NCBI GenBank assembly: GCA_903824665.1
Contig: CAIJXT010000029.1
Span: 27,574 to 91,573 of the forward strand
DNA length: 64,000 nt
Reading direction: 5' to 3'
Source: an uncultured Bacteroidota bacterium
GTDB taxonomy: Bacteria; Bacteroidota; Bacteroidia; Chitinophagales; Chitinophagaceae
A model generated the notes under the pieces. The model was not told where the DNA came from. It saw only the letters and a list, made by a program, of their open reading frames with translations, and did not search any database. Below are positions 1 through 10,004 of this stretch, one piece after another. Numbering within the stretch: position 1 is the stretch's first letter; every line of letters begins with the position of its first letter. The position numbers and the translations under genes were made by a program.

Positions 1-685
1 CATCATTTTCTGTGTCATGTCGTGAATCGCCATATTTCTCAATAAATTCACTCTGGCGCCATTTAAGGTAAGCGCCTAACTTTTCAATCGGGATCAATTT
101 TTGGCTCACTTCGCTTCGCTCTGCGATTCTTAAATTGTCAATTACCATAGCAAAATCAAGTTCACCAAGGTAATTGTCGAGGAAAATATATACTCCACTT
201 GCTATTGGTGACTTATTCTCTTCGACACAATCGTCATGAACTACCGAGATGTCTATTTCATCTGGGTAGTTAGCTTGTTCGTTTAGGTAAAAGTGTAGAT
301 TCTCGCGCGTAAACTTGTATCCTGCCATTTCAATATTTACGTCCTTAATATCTAATGCTGGTTTAAGAGCAGTAAACTTCCAGCCATTTATTTTGGGTGC
401 GGCATCTATGAGCTCTTCTACAAACACAATATTTTTGATTACCCCATCGGCAGTAATAATTAGCTCAGCGGTGTTATTATCACACATGCCAACTTCATAC
501 CAGAAGCCTTCCATTAACTCGTTTAGTTTTGGCGATAGTTTCCTAAAGAAATTTGTTTCGACATCTCCCTGCTCTTTTATCGCTTTATAGAATACTCGCT
601 CGTTATCACCGAACCACTTCCAAAAATCTTTGTAAGATTTTAAAGGGCTGTCATCAGGCCTGACGATATTTTTTAGGAAACCCAT
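1..685 (-). CDS. Hypothetical protein, 3' part cut by window edge
   Basis: An open frame on the minus strand begins with ATG at 685 (MGFLKNIVRPDDSPLKSYKD) and runs off the left edge without a stop after 228 codons. I see no signal peptide and no membrane segment, so it is probably cytosolic. The N-terminal third is rich in aromatic residues (FWKWFGDNERVFYKAI), followed by alternating strands such as AELIITADGVIKNIVFVEEL and GWKFTALKPAL. The general shape resembles uncharacterised Bacteroidota proteins annotated with DUF695-type domains, but I cannot confirm that from sequence alone. An AT-rich leader just before the ATG supports the start. The next gene on the same strand ends 120 bases upstream of it, so the two need not be co-transcribed. 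Function unknown. Confidence 0.75.
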   Translation of the reverse strand, partial: MGFLKNIVRPDDSPLKSYKDFWKWFGDNERVFYKAIKEQGDVETNFFRKLSPKLNELMEGFWYEVGMCDNNTAELIITADGVIKNIVFVEELIDAAPKINGWKFTALKPALDIKDVNIEMAGYKFTRENLHFYLNEQANYPDEIDISVVHDDCVEENKSPIASGVYIFLDNYLGELDFAMVIDNLRIAERSEVSQKLIPIEKLGAYLKWRQSEFIEKYGDSRHDTEND

Positions 686-806
686 TTTAGTTAGATATTA
701 TCGTGCCTAAGTTCAAGTATCAAGTGCAAAACCCTTAGTCAATCTAAGTGTGGAGGTACCCCATCACGTAAATCCCTCATATGCGAAATGCAACACCTAC
801 CGCTCG

Positions 807-2606
807 CTACTGTGAGCGTACAATTTTGTGGGTGTATACATTGCTGCCGGCGGTGATGACCAGAAGGTAGGTGCCTGGCGGTGCATTGGCCTGTAGAAGA
901 TCGATGGTGGTGGTGCGGCGGTGGTGTACGGACTGCGAAAGTATGCGGCGTCCCTGCAGGTTGTACACGGCTATATCGTAGTGTGTGTGGCCGGGAACGG
1001 ATACATTGAATTGTCCGTTGCCGGGATTGGGGTAGACATCGATGGGAGCAGCAGCATTGCCGGACACTGTGGGCACGGAGGATAGAATGGGGCAATCGGC
1101 AGCACTGTGGACTATGAGTGCGCGGCGGGTGCCGGTAGTGCCGCAAGCATTGATAACGGTGTACTGTATGGTATCGGTGCCGGGCGATAGGCCAACGGCG
1201 ATATTGCCAGACATACCCGCATAGCCATAAAGCGAAGACCATACGCCACCTGTGGGTGTGCCGGTGAGGGTATCGGGCAGACTACCCACGCAGGTGTAGC
1301 CACGGCCGGTAATGGCGGCCGGAGGCAGGGCATCGATGGTGACAACGCGTACCGTGCTCATGGTGCCCAGGCGGTAGGTAATGGCCGCAGTGCCAGCAGC
1401 TATGCCGCCGGTGAGCCCGGTGGAGCTGTTGACGGTGGCTATGGCCGGCGCACTGCTGCTCCATACGCCACCTGTGGCGGTATCTGTAAGCGATGTGGTG
1501 CTGCCCATGCAGATGCGGGCCGTGCCGGTAATGTTGGGCAGCATGAGTTTGCGAATGAGCCCATTTGACGCATCGGGGAAGTATATATTGCCCAGCGCAT
1601 CTACCACCAGGCGGTAAGGGCCATCAAGGTCTGTGGCAGTGGCGTTGAGTCCATCGCCGTTGAACGCCGGTGCACCGGTGCCGGCAATGGTTGTAATGAT
1701 ACCTGCAGTATTGATCATGCGTATGCGGTGGCTGTTCTGGTCGGATATATGTACATTGCCAGCTGCATCTACAGCCACACCTGCGGGATACTGGACCTGT
1801 GCATCGGTAGCGGGTCCACCATCGCCACTGAAGCCATACACACCTGTGCCTGCAATAGTGCTGATGATGCCCGTAGTGCTGACCTTGCGCACACGGTTGT
1901 TGTAGAAGTCGGCAATGTAGAGGTTGCCAGCGGCATCTACCGCCACGGCTTCGGGGGTATTGAGTCTGGAACCGAGGGCACTGATACCGTCGGCGTTGTA
2001 GCCCGACGTACCGGTGCCTGCCACCCGAGTGATGATGCCTGCCGGGTTCACTTTGCGGATCACATGGTTGCCTTTGTCTACGATAAACAGATTACCTGCG
2101 GCATCGGCAGTTACAGAAATGGGATCAGCGAGCTTGGCAGCGGTAGCGGGGCCACCATCGCCGCTGAAACCATAGGTGCCGTTTCCGGCCACCGTGGTGA
2201 TGATGCCAGATGTGCTGACCTTTCGGATACGCTGATTCCAGCTATCGGCAAAGTAGATATTGCCAGCGGCATCGGCGGCAACACCAGTAGGTGTATTGAC
2301 CTCGGCTGCAGTGGCGGGGCCACCATCGCCACCGTAGAAGCCTGACCCTGTGCCTGCAATATGTACGATCAGACCAGCATTGTCGACTTTCACTACATAG
2401 TTGGAATTGTTGGTAGCTATAAGCACCTCGCCGGCACTGTTGAGCGCGACACCAGTGGGGAAGTTGAGCGGGACGCCAGTTGCGGGAGTGCCTGTGGCAG
2501 ACAGTGAACCACTACCACCACCGGCTATGCGGGTGATGATCTGGGCAGATAATGAAGCCGCGCAGCCAGTGAACAGCCAAAGTAGAAAGAGCAGGTTTTT
2601 TTTCAT
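807..2606 (-). CDS. Secreted NHL-repeat protein with bacterial Ig-like region and T9SS sorting domain
   Basis: 599 residues. The N terminus (MKKNLLFLLWLFTGCAASLSAQ) is a signal peptide. Residues ~25-350 hold at least five NHL repeats with the recurring pattern DAAGNxYxAD, RIRKVxxxGIIxTIAGTG and GDGGPAT, which fold as a beta-propeller. Residues ~355-500 contain Ig-like stretches (GGVWSSSAPAIATVNSSTG, of BIG2 type; GGVWSSLYGYAGMSGNIAV). The last ~75 residues (IDVYPNPGNGQFNVSVPG to the end) form a type A T9SS C-terminal sorting domain, so the protein is probably carried across the outer membrane and anchored on or released from the cell surface. NHL propellers usually bind proteins or carbohydrates; no enzymatic residues are evident. 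It lies 183 bases downstream of the barrel protein on the same strand. Substrate or partner unknown. Confidence 0.9.
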   Translation of the reverse strand: MKKNLLFLLWLFTGCAASLSAQIITRIAGGGSGSLSATGTPATGVPLNFPTGVALNSAGEVLIATNNSNYVVKVDNAGLIVHIAGTGSGFYGGDGGPATAAEVNTPTGVAADAAGNIYFADSWNQRIRKVSTSGIITTVAGNGTYGFSGDGGPATAAKLADPISVTADAAGNLFIVDKGNHVIRKVNPAGIITRVAGTGTSGYNADGISALGSRLNTPEAVAVDAAGNLYIADFYNNRVRKVSTTGIISTIAGTGVYGFSGDGGPATDAQVQYPAGVAVDAAGNVHISDQNSHRIRMINTAGIITTIAGTGAPAFNGDGLNATATDLDGPYRLVVDALGNIYFPDASNGLIRKLMLPNITGTARICMGSTTSLTDTATGGVWSSSAPAIATVNSSTGLTGGIAAGTAAITYRLGTMSTVRVVTIDALPPAAITGRGYTCVGSLPDTLTGTPTGGVWSSLYGYAGMSGNIAVGLSPGTDTIQYTVINACGTTGTRRALIVHSAADCPILSSVPTVSGNAAAPIDVYPNPGNGQFNVSVPGHTHYDIAVYNLQGRRILSQSVHHRRTTTIDLLQANAPPGTYLLVITAGSNVYTHKIVRSQ

Positions 2607-2789
2607 AAGGGGAAATTAGCGAATGCTGGTAATATGTAAAGATACAATAAATGTATATGGCGTGAAGGTGCACGACCGGTAAGGGGATGCGGTAGTGGGT
2701 GGAAAAGTATGCTGTATAAGTAGCGCAACAAAGATGTGCGTGTTTTACTGTACTTATACTAATGTATACAGCAGCTTGTGGTCACTAGG

Positions 2790-4019
2790 TCAAAACATTC
2801 TTCCCGGGAAGATCACGAGTTGAATAAAGTTGACCTCAAGTGCATCGAATAGTATACTGCCGCCCATGGGCATGGATACCCTGAGCCCCGGAGTGTACCT
2901 GAAGTTGCCGCGGAGATAGAACGATTGCAGGCGGGTGGGGCGTATGTCCCAGCCGAATGCTATGCCGGGGTAGATGCCGGTTTTGCGGGTAGAGGTCCGT
3001 GGAGTGGTGGGTGTGGATTCGTGCACACTGAGGTTTTCGTAACTGACAGCAGGACCGATAAACGGTGCAAAGCCATGATAGTCGCCAAAGAACCTGTAGC
3101 CCTCTGCAACTACCGATCGGCGCCTTACATACTGGGTATAGCCATATGCTGCAAGGGTGCTGTTGTAAGATCGGTATACCATACCGGTTTGTATATCGGG
3201 GCGGTGCAGGTAGTAGCCGATGCCCATATCACAGAAGATATTGCTGATCTTATGATTGTCGATAAAAGGCAGCGGGATGTTTCGGGATGATTTGCGGGTA
3301 AAGAATGCAACCGATGGGGCAACGGTAATAGTGAATCCATTGAGCCGGTGCAGGCGTGCAAGGGTATCGGTAAGGCGTTGTGTGTTGCCATTTTTCCAAT
3401 TCTTTTCTGCGCTCAGTGTTGTTTCGAGCATCCATTTGTAGCCCATAGAGAAGGCTAGTGGTGGGCCGTATACGGGTACCTGTGTGCCGGGGGTAATGTA
3501 GTAGCGGTATTGATTGGCATAGTTCCAGGTGATGCCGGCATCGAACAACTGTTGCCTGTGGTACAAAGTGACGCCAGTAAGCAGGGGTAGCTTGTTGCGA
3601 ACGAGTGTAGTGCCCTGATCTTGCCGGTAAGAGGTGGAAAGATAGCTGAGGCCGGCATATGGGCGCAATTTGTGCTGCCCAATCCGCCAGGGATATACTT
3701 TGGCCGCGGTCTCGATACCGGTTGCAAAACCTGCTGTGTGAGTGTATGCAACCGGGAAAGCCACATAAAAATCGGTATGCCCCCAGAAATGGGTGCCGCC
3801 GATTGCCAGCCTTGCCTCTGTAAAGGGGCTAGTGGTGAAGGGTAAAATGGCGCCTGAGGCAGTAGCTCGGTATGACCTGTCGCCACTGGCGAAAGTGCGG
3901 ATGTCGGCACCGAAGTTGAGCTGGGCAAAACGGTGCCTCGTTTGGGCGTCCATGTATGGCTGAGCGGGGGCCATGGTAGTCAAAAAGACGAGCCAAATGA
4001 ATAGGGTTGCAAATCTCAT
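2790..4019 (-). CDS. Outer-membrane beta-barrel protein, function unknown
   Basis: Read from the ATG at 4019 this is a 409-residue protein starting MRFATLFIWLVFLTTMAPAQ, a clean signal peptide; an in-frame ATG six codons earlier gives a poorer leader. The rest is rich in alternating aromatic and polar residues typical of transmembrane strands (TEARLAIGGTHFWGHTDFYV, RPYAGLSYLSTSYRQ, QTGMVYRSYNSTLAAYGYTQ) and ends with a strand closing in phenylalanine (IFPGRMF), the usual outer-membrane barrel C-terminal signature. No TonB box, plug or OmpA domain is visible. It precedes the NHL protein on the same strand. It could be a porin-like channel or a surface structural protein; the sequence does not decide. 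Confidence 0.75.
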   Translation of the reverse strand: MRFATLFIWLVFLTTMAPAQPYMDAQTRHRFAQLNFGADIRTFASGDRSYRATASGAILPFTTSPFTEARLAIGGTHFWGHTDFYVAFPVAYTHTAGFATGIETAAKVYPWRIGQHKLRPYAGLSYLSTSYRQDQGTTLVRNKLPLLTGVTLYHRQQLFDAGITWNYANQYRYYITPGTQVPVYGPPLAFSMGYKWMLETTLSAEKNWKNGNTQRLTDTLARLHRLNGFTITVAPSVAFFTRKSSRNIPLPFIDNHKISNIFCDMGIGYYLHRPDIQTGMVYRSYNSTLAAYGYTQYVRRRSVVAEGYRFFGDYHGFAPFIGPAVSYENLSVHESTPTTPRTSTRKTGIYPGIAFGWDIRPTRLQSFYLRGNFRYTPGLRVSMPMGGSILFDALEVNFIQLVIFPGRMF

Positions 4020-4195
4020 ATCGATTTTTGACTGCAAACATATGGTGGCACGCTAACCATGCAAAAAATAAGGGGTAAGCAGCAAACATATGGGAGGAAC
4101 GCCTGCCAAAGGGGTGAACAACAAGGTTGCCGGGCCAAACGGCAAGGGCAACCGTTTGGCATGCCGCCAGATGCTAATCGCAGTATCTTCGGGGT

Positions 4196-7100
4196 TTATC
4201 CGCGGACCCTGGCGATGCAGCTCATAATCTTATTGTACAAAAGTTTCTCGTCTATGGGTTTCGATATGTAGTCGTCCATACCTACTTCGCTGCATTTTTT
4301 CACATCGGCAGCGGTCACATCGGCAGTAAGGGCAATGATTGGTACGCTAGAGTTTAATTGATTGCGGATATAGGCGGTTGAATCGAAGCCGTTCATTTCC
4401 GGCATCTGCAAATCCATCAGTACTACATCATAACTGCCAGATTGCAGTTTTTCGATAACAGCCAACCCATTGGGTGCAATATCTATCTCAAAGCCGAACT
4501 CGAGCAAAATTATTTTTATGAGCATCTGATTCAGCGCCACATCCTCGGCAACCAGTACGCGTATCTTTCTGGTTTCAGGCTTTGTATCTGCCGGGCTTCC
4601 GGTTTCGGGGACAATTGAAAAATTATCAGGCAATGCTTTTTTGAAACTCAGCACAAAACTAAAAACCGAACCACGGCCGAGTTTGCTGGTTAAGCTTATG
4701 GTGCCGCCCTGCAACTCTACCAGTCGTTTTACAATTGCCAGCCCCAGGCCGGTACCGCCATAAGCGCTGGAGGTTTCGCGTCCGGCCTGTTCAAAGTCGT
4801 TGAAAATCGTCTCCAGCTTGTTGGCAGGCACACCAATGCCTGTGTCGGTCACTTTAAACTCAATACTCAGATCTTCACCATCCTGCGTCTTTATGGCAAT
4901 GCTGATCTGTATTGTTCCTGCAGCGGTAAACTTCACAGCATTGCTTAATAGGTTGAGTAATATCTGCCGTAAACGCAACGAATCGCCAATGAGCATTTCG
5001 GGAATTGCTTTGTCATATTCAGCGATAAGTTTCAGGTTTTTTTCTCTGATTTTTGATTCGAATAAATGAAGCACCATACTGACCGATGCAGACAGGTTGA
5101 AAGGTGTGTGCTCGAAGGTCATCTTCCCGGCATCTACTTTGGCGAGGTCCAGAATGTCATCTACCAGTATCAGTAGTGCATCGCCGGATGTTTTTATGGC
5201 ATTGATATATTCCCGCTGGCTTTCATCCAGTCTGGTTTTCAGTATTACGTTGGTAAATCCCACAATGGCATTCATGGGGGTGCGTATTTCGTGGCTCATA
5301 TTTGCCAGAAGCTGCTGCTTGGATTTCACAGCATCTTCGGCTATCTCTCTTCTGTGCTCTGCCTTGCCCTTGGCCACTACCAGTTCGTTCTTTGCGATTA
5401 CATGTTCTGTAACCTCGTAAGAGATGATAGAAATGCCTGAGATTGTTTCATCAGCTTCGAGGTAGGGCTGGTAAACAAAATTGAAATAGGCGTCTTCCAT
5501 TTTGCCGTTTCTATTTAACGGTACAAGTACTTCGTATCCGTTGTATGGAATTCCTGTAGTGAAGACCTCATCCATCAATGCCGGTACCCCGGTGCGCTTG
5601 AGCTCAGGCAATACCTTCAACAGTCTTTTGCCAACCACGTCATCGCCTTTCCCCCAAATTTCCTTTATGCTGTTATTGGCAAGCACAATAGTTTTTTCTT
5701 TTCCCTTTAGAATTGCGAAAGCAAAAATTGACTGCATCAGCAACATGTTGTAACGTTTGTTGCTGTCTTCAACTGTTTTGAGCGATGTTTTGCCCGTTTC
5801 AAGTAGTATTTCTAACTTCTTTTTTTCCTTCAGTTGCAGCTCTATAGCTAGTTTCCTTACATCTGTGATGTCTATTATTGTCAGTACGATCAGTTCCTCA
5901 TTCCGGCTGGGCTGAATGATCCGGTGGGCATTGAGGAGCAGTGTTTTCGGGCCGATTACCGGGAAGTCGAGCTCAATTTCCAGATCGTGAAAGCGGTTGT
6001 TTTTTGGTACAATGTCTTCCAGCAGCTCGCGCAGACGGGGTATATTCCATTGGTTGTCGCCCAGCTTGTACAATGACACGCCCAGGCACTCCTCTTCGGG
6101 CACATGAAAAATTCTGCAAAACGATTTGTTGGCAGACTTGATGCGGATGTTTTTGTCCAAAATGAGTACCGGCTCATGCACAGTATCAAGAATAATTTCG
6201 TAGTAGGTTGAGAGGTCTTCTATCTGCTGTATGCGGCCGTGGAGTTCCTGATTGCTGGTGGTAAGTTCTTCGTTTGTAGATTCAATTTCTTCTTTCGAAG
6301 TTTCGAGTTCCTCATTCAGGCTTTGCAATTCTTCGTTGCTCGATATGATTTCTTCATTGGCACTTTGCAGCTCTTCGTTTGCCGCTTCCTGGTCGTCAGT
6401 AATAGAGCCCATATCAAAGCGTGCTACGGCGAGTTCTTCTTCCAGTTTTTTTATCCGCCGGTCTTTTGCAATGGAATTGCTTTTTCCACCGGCTACAGAT
6501 GGTTCAGCCTCATCCAGCTCCTGCCCTGTGAAAACAACAATCAGCAATGGACCTTCTCCATCAATTTGCAGAGGGGCTACCTCCAGATTGACAATGCGCA
6601 GAATAAAACCGGGCTTATCGTGGTTGATTTCAATTCCTGTTTTACGGACGATCTGCTTTGTTTTGATGGCATTGTGAATAACATTGCGCAGTTCAAATGT
6701 TATTTCAAGATGTGCCATCTTTAAGATGTTGAAGCTGGCCCTGCCCGATGTATGATTGAGGTAAGTTTTTGTAGCGCCTCTGAATTCCAGTATTTCCATC
6801 TCATGATTAATGATCACGCTTGCCGGCATGTACCGTGACAGGAGTATGGAATCGAAAGTGCTGCCCAGATTTGTGGTAGCCGTTGCTGTCTTTTTAGGTG
6901 TTGTGTAGGTGTTGCCGCTTTGCAGCAGGCTGTTTTGCGACAACGTAGGTATAAGATCGGGTATTCTGTTGTTTTCTTCTTTTTTCTTGCAGGAGTAGGT
7001 CTTGAATTTTTTGTTGAGCGGTGTAAAGAACTGGGTTGATGTACCGATTGTTTCAGATTTTCCAAGCATCAGCGTGCCGCCATCTTTCAGCGCAAAATGA

Positions 7101-8551
7101 AAAGTGGAGAGCACCTTTTTCTGAGCAAATGCATCGAGATAAATCAGGAGGTTTCGGCAACTGATAAAGTCCATTCGGGAGAACGGAGGGTCTTGCAACA
7201 CATTGTGTAGCGCGAACACACATACATCGCGCAATGATTTGGAAATGCGATAGTGATCCTTTGTTTTTGTAAAAAACTGCTGGATACGCTTTGCCGAAAC
7301 ATTTTTTAGCTGTTGCAACGAATACTCTCCGATCCGGGCAGTACTTATGGCTTCTGCACTAAGGTCTGAAGCGAATATCTGAAAAGGGATAGTGTTGTTT
7401 TTGTTTTTCTGCAATTCAAGGATCATCATGGCGATAGAGTACACTTCCTCGCCGGTGGCACAAGCCGATACCCAGATGCGTAACGTTTCGCCCCGCGCCT
7501 TGCTTTTGAGCAGGCGGGGCAGCTCCGTCTTGTATAAATGGAGAAACGCATCTGTGTCTCTGAAGAATTCAGTGACATTGATCAGCAGATCGCTGTAAAG
7601 CAGATCCAGTTCGTTTGCGTCTTTAGATAGTAAGGCGCCGTATTTTTTTAGTGTCTTTATGCTGTGTATCTGCATTCTGCGCAACATCCGCCGTTTGATC
7701 GTGGTCATTTTGTAGTGACTGAAATCAACGTTTTTCCTATTAGATAATAGTTGCAGAATGTTTTGAAGGTCGGGGTTGCTGTTCTCGATTTCTGCATCCT
7801 GCTGAGGCTTCAGTGCTTTTCTGCCCGTCAGCGGATACTTGCTTATCCTGTTCAGTTCTTTCGCAATGGCTCTGGGAGATAGCACAAAATCGACTACACC
7901 TGAAGCGATAGCTGATTGTGGCATACTGCCAAATTTTGCAGAATCGTCCTGGGCAAACGTAATGCCGCCTGCCATTTTTATTTCTTTCAGCCCACGGGTG
8001 CCGTCACTGGCGCTGCCCGATAGTACTATGCCCACAACATTTTCTTTGTGGGTTTCGGCAAGTGAAGAGAAAAGCACATCAATAGAGAGGTTGGAGGTTT
8101 TGTGAACGCGCGGTATCAGCTTTATATGCCCGTCTGTGACCTCAATGTCTCTGTTGTATGGGATCACATACACATTGTCGGGCTTCATTTGCTCCATATC
8201 GTCTATCACCTGCACCGCCATTTTGGTAGCCCTAGCAAGCAGGGTGCTGAGAATGCTTTTGTGATCGGGGCTCAGGTGCTGTACGTATATGAAGGCCATG
8301 CCGGTGGTTGGAGAGAGATTTTTCAGCAGCTCCATAACGGCTTCGAGTCCACCGGCAGATGCGCCAATAGCTACAACAGGAAAAGAACTGGCAGCAGAAC
8401 CCGGCTCTGGTGAAACAGAAGTCATTTCTTTCCTGGTGGCAGATGTTGTTTGCTGTGCCTTGGGTGGGCTGCTTTTTTTAGCTATAGTTTTGCCAGTATC
8501 GCCCTTTGGGGGAAGTGGTTTCTTTTTGCCTGCAATGGGAGTAGCGCTCAT
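4196..8551 (-). CDS. CheB/CheR fusion hybrid sensor histidine kinase with receiver domain
   Basis: 1451 residues, no signal peptide or membrane segments, so cytosolic. Domains in order: a Pro/Lys-rich linker (1-55); CheB methylesterase (56-240) with the catalytic triad visible as Ser65 in GASAGG, His92 in VQHLSPDH and Asp183 in SASDG; CheR methyltransferase (270-522) with the S-adenosylmethionine loop SACATGEE at 362-369; a PAS-like segment; a long coiled coil built from ANEELQS/SNEELQSLNEELE repeats (~700-780); two PAS domains (~780-900 and ~935-1055); HisKA with phosphoacceptor His1087 (MSHEIRTPMN); HATPase with N box (LLNLLSNAVKF) and G boxes (DTGIG, GGTGLGLAI); and a receiver domain with Asp1380 (LMDLQMPEMNG). 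All active-site residues look intact. There is no CheB receiver at the N terminus and no chemotaxis operon nearby, so it probably senses through PAS and coiled coil and relays phosphate rather than steering motility. Target unknown. Confidence 0.95.
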   Translation of the reverse strand: MSATPIAGKKKPLPPKGDTGKTIAKKSSPPKAQQTTSATRKEMTSVSPEPGSAASSFPVVAIGASAGGLEAVMELLKNLSPTTGMAFIYVQHLSPDHKSILSTLLARATKMAVQVIDDMEQMKPDNVYVIPYNRDIEVTDGHIKLIPRVHKTSNLSIDVLFSSLAETHKENVVGIVLSGSASDGTRGLKEIKMAGGITFAQDDSAKFGSMPQSAIASGVVDFVLSPRAIAKELNRISKYPLTGRKALKPQQDAEIENSNPDLQNILQLLSNRKNVDFSHYKMTTIKRRMLRRMQIHSIKTLKKYGALLSKDANELDLLYSDLLINVTEFFRDTDAFLHLYKTELPRLLKSKARGETLRIWVSACATGEEVYSIAMMILELQKNKNNTIPFQIFASDLSAEAISTARIGEYSLQQLKNVSAKRIQQFFTKTKDHYRISKSLRDVCVFALHNVLQDPPFSRMDFISCRNLLIYLDAFAQKKVLSTFHFALKDGGTLMLGKSETIGTSTQFFTPLNKKFKTYSCKKKEENNRIPDLIPTLSQNSLLQSGNTYTTPKKTATATTNLGSTFDSILLSRYMPASVIINHEMEILEFRGATKTYLNHTSGRASFNILKMAHLEITFELRNVIHNAIKTKQIVRKTGIEINHDKPGFILRIVNLEVAPLQIDGEGPLLIVVFTGQELDEAEPSVAGGKSNSIAKDRRIKKLEEELAVARFDMGSITDDQEAANEELQSANEEIISSNEELQSLNEELETSKEEIESTNEELTTSNQELHGRIQQIEDLSTYYEIILDTVHEPVLILDKNIRIKSANKSFCRIFHVPEEECLGVSLYKLGDNQWNIPRLRELLEDIVPKNNRFHDLEIELDFPVIGPKTLLLNAHRIIQPSRNEELIVLTIIDITDVRKLAIELQLKEKKKLEILLETGKTSLKTVEDSNKRYNMLLMQSIFAFAILKGKEKTIVLANNSIKEIWGKGDDVVGKRLLKVLPELKRTGVPALMDEVFTTGIPYNGYEVLVPLNRNGKMEDAYFNFVYQPYLEADETISGISIISYEVTEHVIAKNELVVAKGKAEHRREIAEDAVKSKQQLLANMSHEIRTPMNAIVGFTNVILKTRLDESQREYINAIKTSGDALLILVDDILDLAKVDAGKMTFEHTPFNLSASVSMVLHLFESKIREKNLKLIAEYDKAIPEMLIGDSLRLRQILLNLLSNAVKFTAAGTIQISIAIKTQDGEDLSIEFKVTDTGIGVPANKLETIFNDFEQAGRETSSAYGGTGLGLAIVKRLVELQGGTISLTSKLGRGSVFSFVLSFKKALPDNFSIVPETGSPADTKPETRKIRVLVAEDVALNQMLIKIILLEFGFEIDIAPNGLAVIEKLQSGSYDVVLMDLQMPEMNGFDSTAYIRNQLNSSVPIIALTADVTAADVKKCSEVGMDDYISKPIDEKLLYNKIMSCIARVRG

Positions 8552-9143
8552 TGTAAGCGTGCTGATTTTATGAAATTGTATTTGCTGTCCTTACATTCTG
8601 CCCATTTAGTATATCTGCTAAATAGCTTCACAATTAAAAAAAGAGCAAGAGCAACATTCTGTATTTCAATTCCGCGCGCGTTAAGGCAAATGTAACCTAT
8701 TATATTGCTATACAGCCACATTTGTCATTGCACAAAGCGTAGCTAACGGTCGCGGATAGTAATGAAATACATGCTTGTATTGGAGGCTTATGCACCTGTT
8801 TGATATCAAAAACGGGCTGTGGCTGATACCTGGGTCTGATGTGGATGAATGAGGCGAAACAGAAGTGGAAGTACATCCGTTTGGCCCGGTGAATAGGCCT
8901 GCAACAGGGTACGGAGGGGCAGTTGGCGAACATTCTGGTTGGTTTTTGCGGTTAAAGAAAATGCTGTGCCGTAAATGTATTGAGCATTTATAGTCCAGAT
9001 GACTGGCCCACCGTATTGTACAGTGCGAATGGCGTTTAGTAAACCTGAATAATGTAACAAATTCCATAAGTTATGTAACAAATTCCCTTGCTGAAAAGCA
9101 AACTTTGTGTAGCGCTATAAACGATAGCATTAAAAAACAAAAA
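8552..9143. other. Intergenic region, divergent promoters presumed
   Basis: About 590 bases between the divergently transcribed hybrid kinase and the next plus-strand gene. Several overlapping minus-strand open frames occur at 8700-9080, but they show low-complexity, Ser/Pro/His-rich translations without signal peptides or recognisable motifs, so I do not call them. No hairpin terminator or repeat was noticed. The part next to each start is AT-rich, as expected for promoters. Confidence 0.5.
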
Positions 9144-9956
9144 ATGAACAGCAGCACAGCAGTGGATACACCGAACGGAATGACTACATTGAAAGTGGGT
9201 AATGCAGCACAAAATACCAATCATAATCACCAGCTCAGAACTCTGCTGTCTATCAGGAGGTTTAGCGCAGGTCTGCAAGAGCACAGTGACCAACTAAAAC
9301 AGATTGAGAACGACTTAAATGAACTGAGCAAAAATGCTGCAGCATTACTGGTAGCGAATAGTGAAGAGGAAGGATATCGGAAATGGGAGGTGGTTTTAGC
9401 CAAAGTGAATAGCTGCGTTTATGCAATAAACCACCTGCTGAATACTGCCAACACAAAAATTGAACAAAAAGACCGTACAGATTCTTCAGATTTATGGAGG
9501 CAGATTGAAGTGCAAATTGCGGCACTGGAAGAATCTGGTAAGGAAATGGAAGACCAGGGGTTTGAGCTACTGGCAGAGACTGAGCAAAAGAACTGGAATA
9601 CCTATGTTTTAGACTTTCAGCAATCAATACTTCCCCTATTCATCTCGCATGCTATGGCATACAAAGTAGAGTTGCAGCTGATAGAAAAATACACTCCTGA
9701 AGAACTGAGCAAGGTTACACAAACCATCTTAAATAATATTCCCGACAACTACACGTTTGAGGAAGCAGAAGAATACGAAAGAGCGTATCTGAAAGCTATG
9801 GGTGATCTGGAAAAAGAGATGGGACAGGAGAAAAACCTTTGGGATAAGTTTCTGGATATACTGGCTGGCGGTACACACCAAACGCCTGCTGAGCGCGTAA
9901 TGCTGGACAAATGGGTAGAAGGAGAAAAGGGTGAACTGTCGGCCGAGGTGAAGTAG
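9144..9956 (+). CDS. Hypothetical helical protein
   Basis: I choose the ATG at 9144, which follows an A-rich stretch; an earlier in-frame ATG at 9105 would add 13 residues. The 270-residue product starts MNSSTAVDTPNGMTTLKVGN, lacks a signal peptide and is predicted by eye to be almost wholly alpha-helical, with acidic amphipathic stretches (QLKQIENDLNELSKNAAAL, QIEVQIAALEESGKEMEDQG, FEEAEEYERAYLKAMGDLEK). I recognise no family. It stands alone, flanked by a divergent signalling kinase upstream and a convergent BLUF gene downstream. The late segment LPLFISHAMAYKVELQLIEK is hydrophobic but too polar for a membrane span. Function unknown. Confidence 0.75.
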   Translation: MNSSTAVDTPNGMTTLKVGNAAQNTNHNHQLRTLLSIRRFSAGLQEHSDQLKQIENDLNELSKNAAALLVANSEEEGYRKWEVVLAKVNSCVYAINHLLNTANTKIEQKDRTDSSDLWRQIEVQIAALEESGKEMEDQGFELLAETEQKNWNTYVLDFQQSILPLFISHAMAYKVELQLIEKYTPEELSKVTQTILNNIPDNYTFEEAEEYERAYLKAMGDLEKEMGQEKNLWDKFLDILAGGTHQTPAERVMLDKWVEGEKGELSAEVK

Positions 9957-10004
9957 TATAGCGTTAGGTTGCCGGAAGGATAGAACCGGATTTTCGCATG
10001 ATGT

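Noticed and set aside
315..590. A 91-codon plus-strand open frame at the left edge
   Set aside because: It is antisense to the partial minus-strand gene, which has a better start and more protein-like sequence.
4134..4160. Hairpin GCCAAACGG/CCGTTTGGC before the hybrid kinase stop
   Set aside because: A good 9-bp stem, but it has no T run on either strand, so I do not call it a terminator.
8700..9081. Overlapping minus-strand open frames in the gap after the hybrid kinase
   Set aside because: Three frames overlap each other, with low-complexity translations, no start context and no motif.
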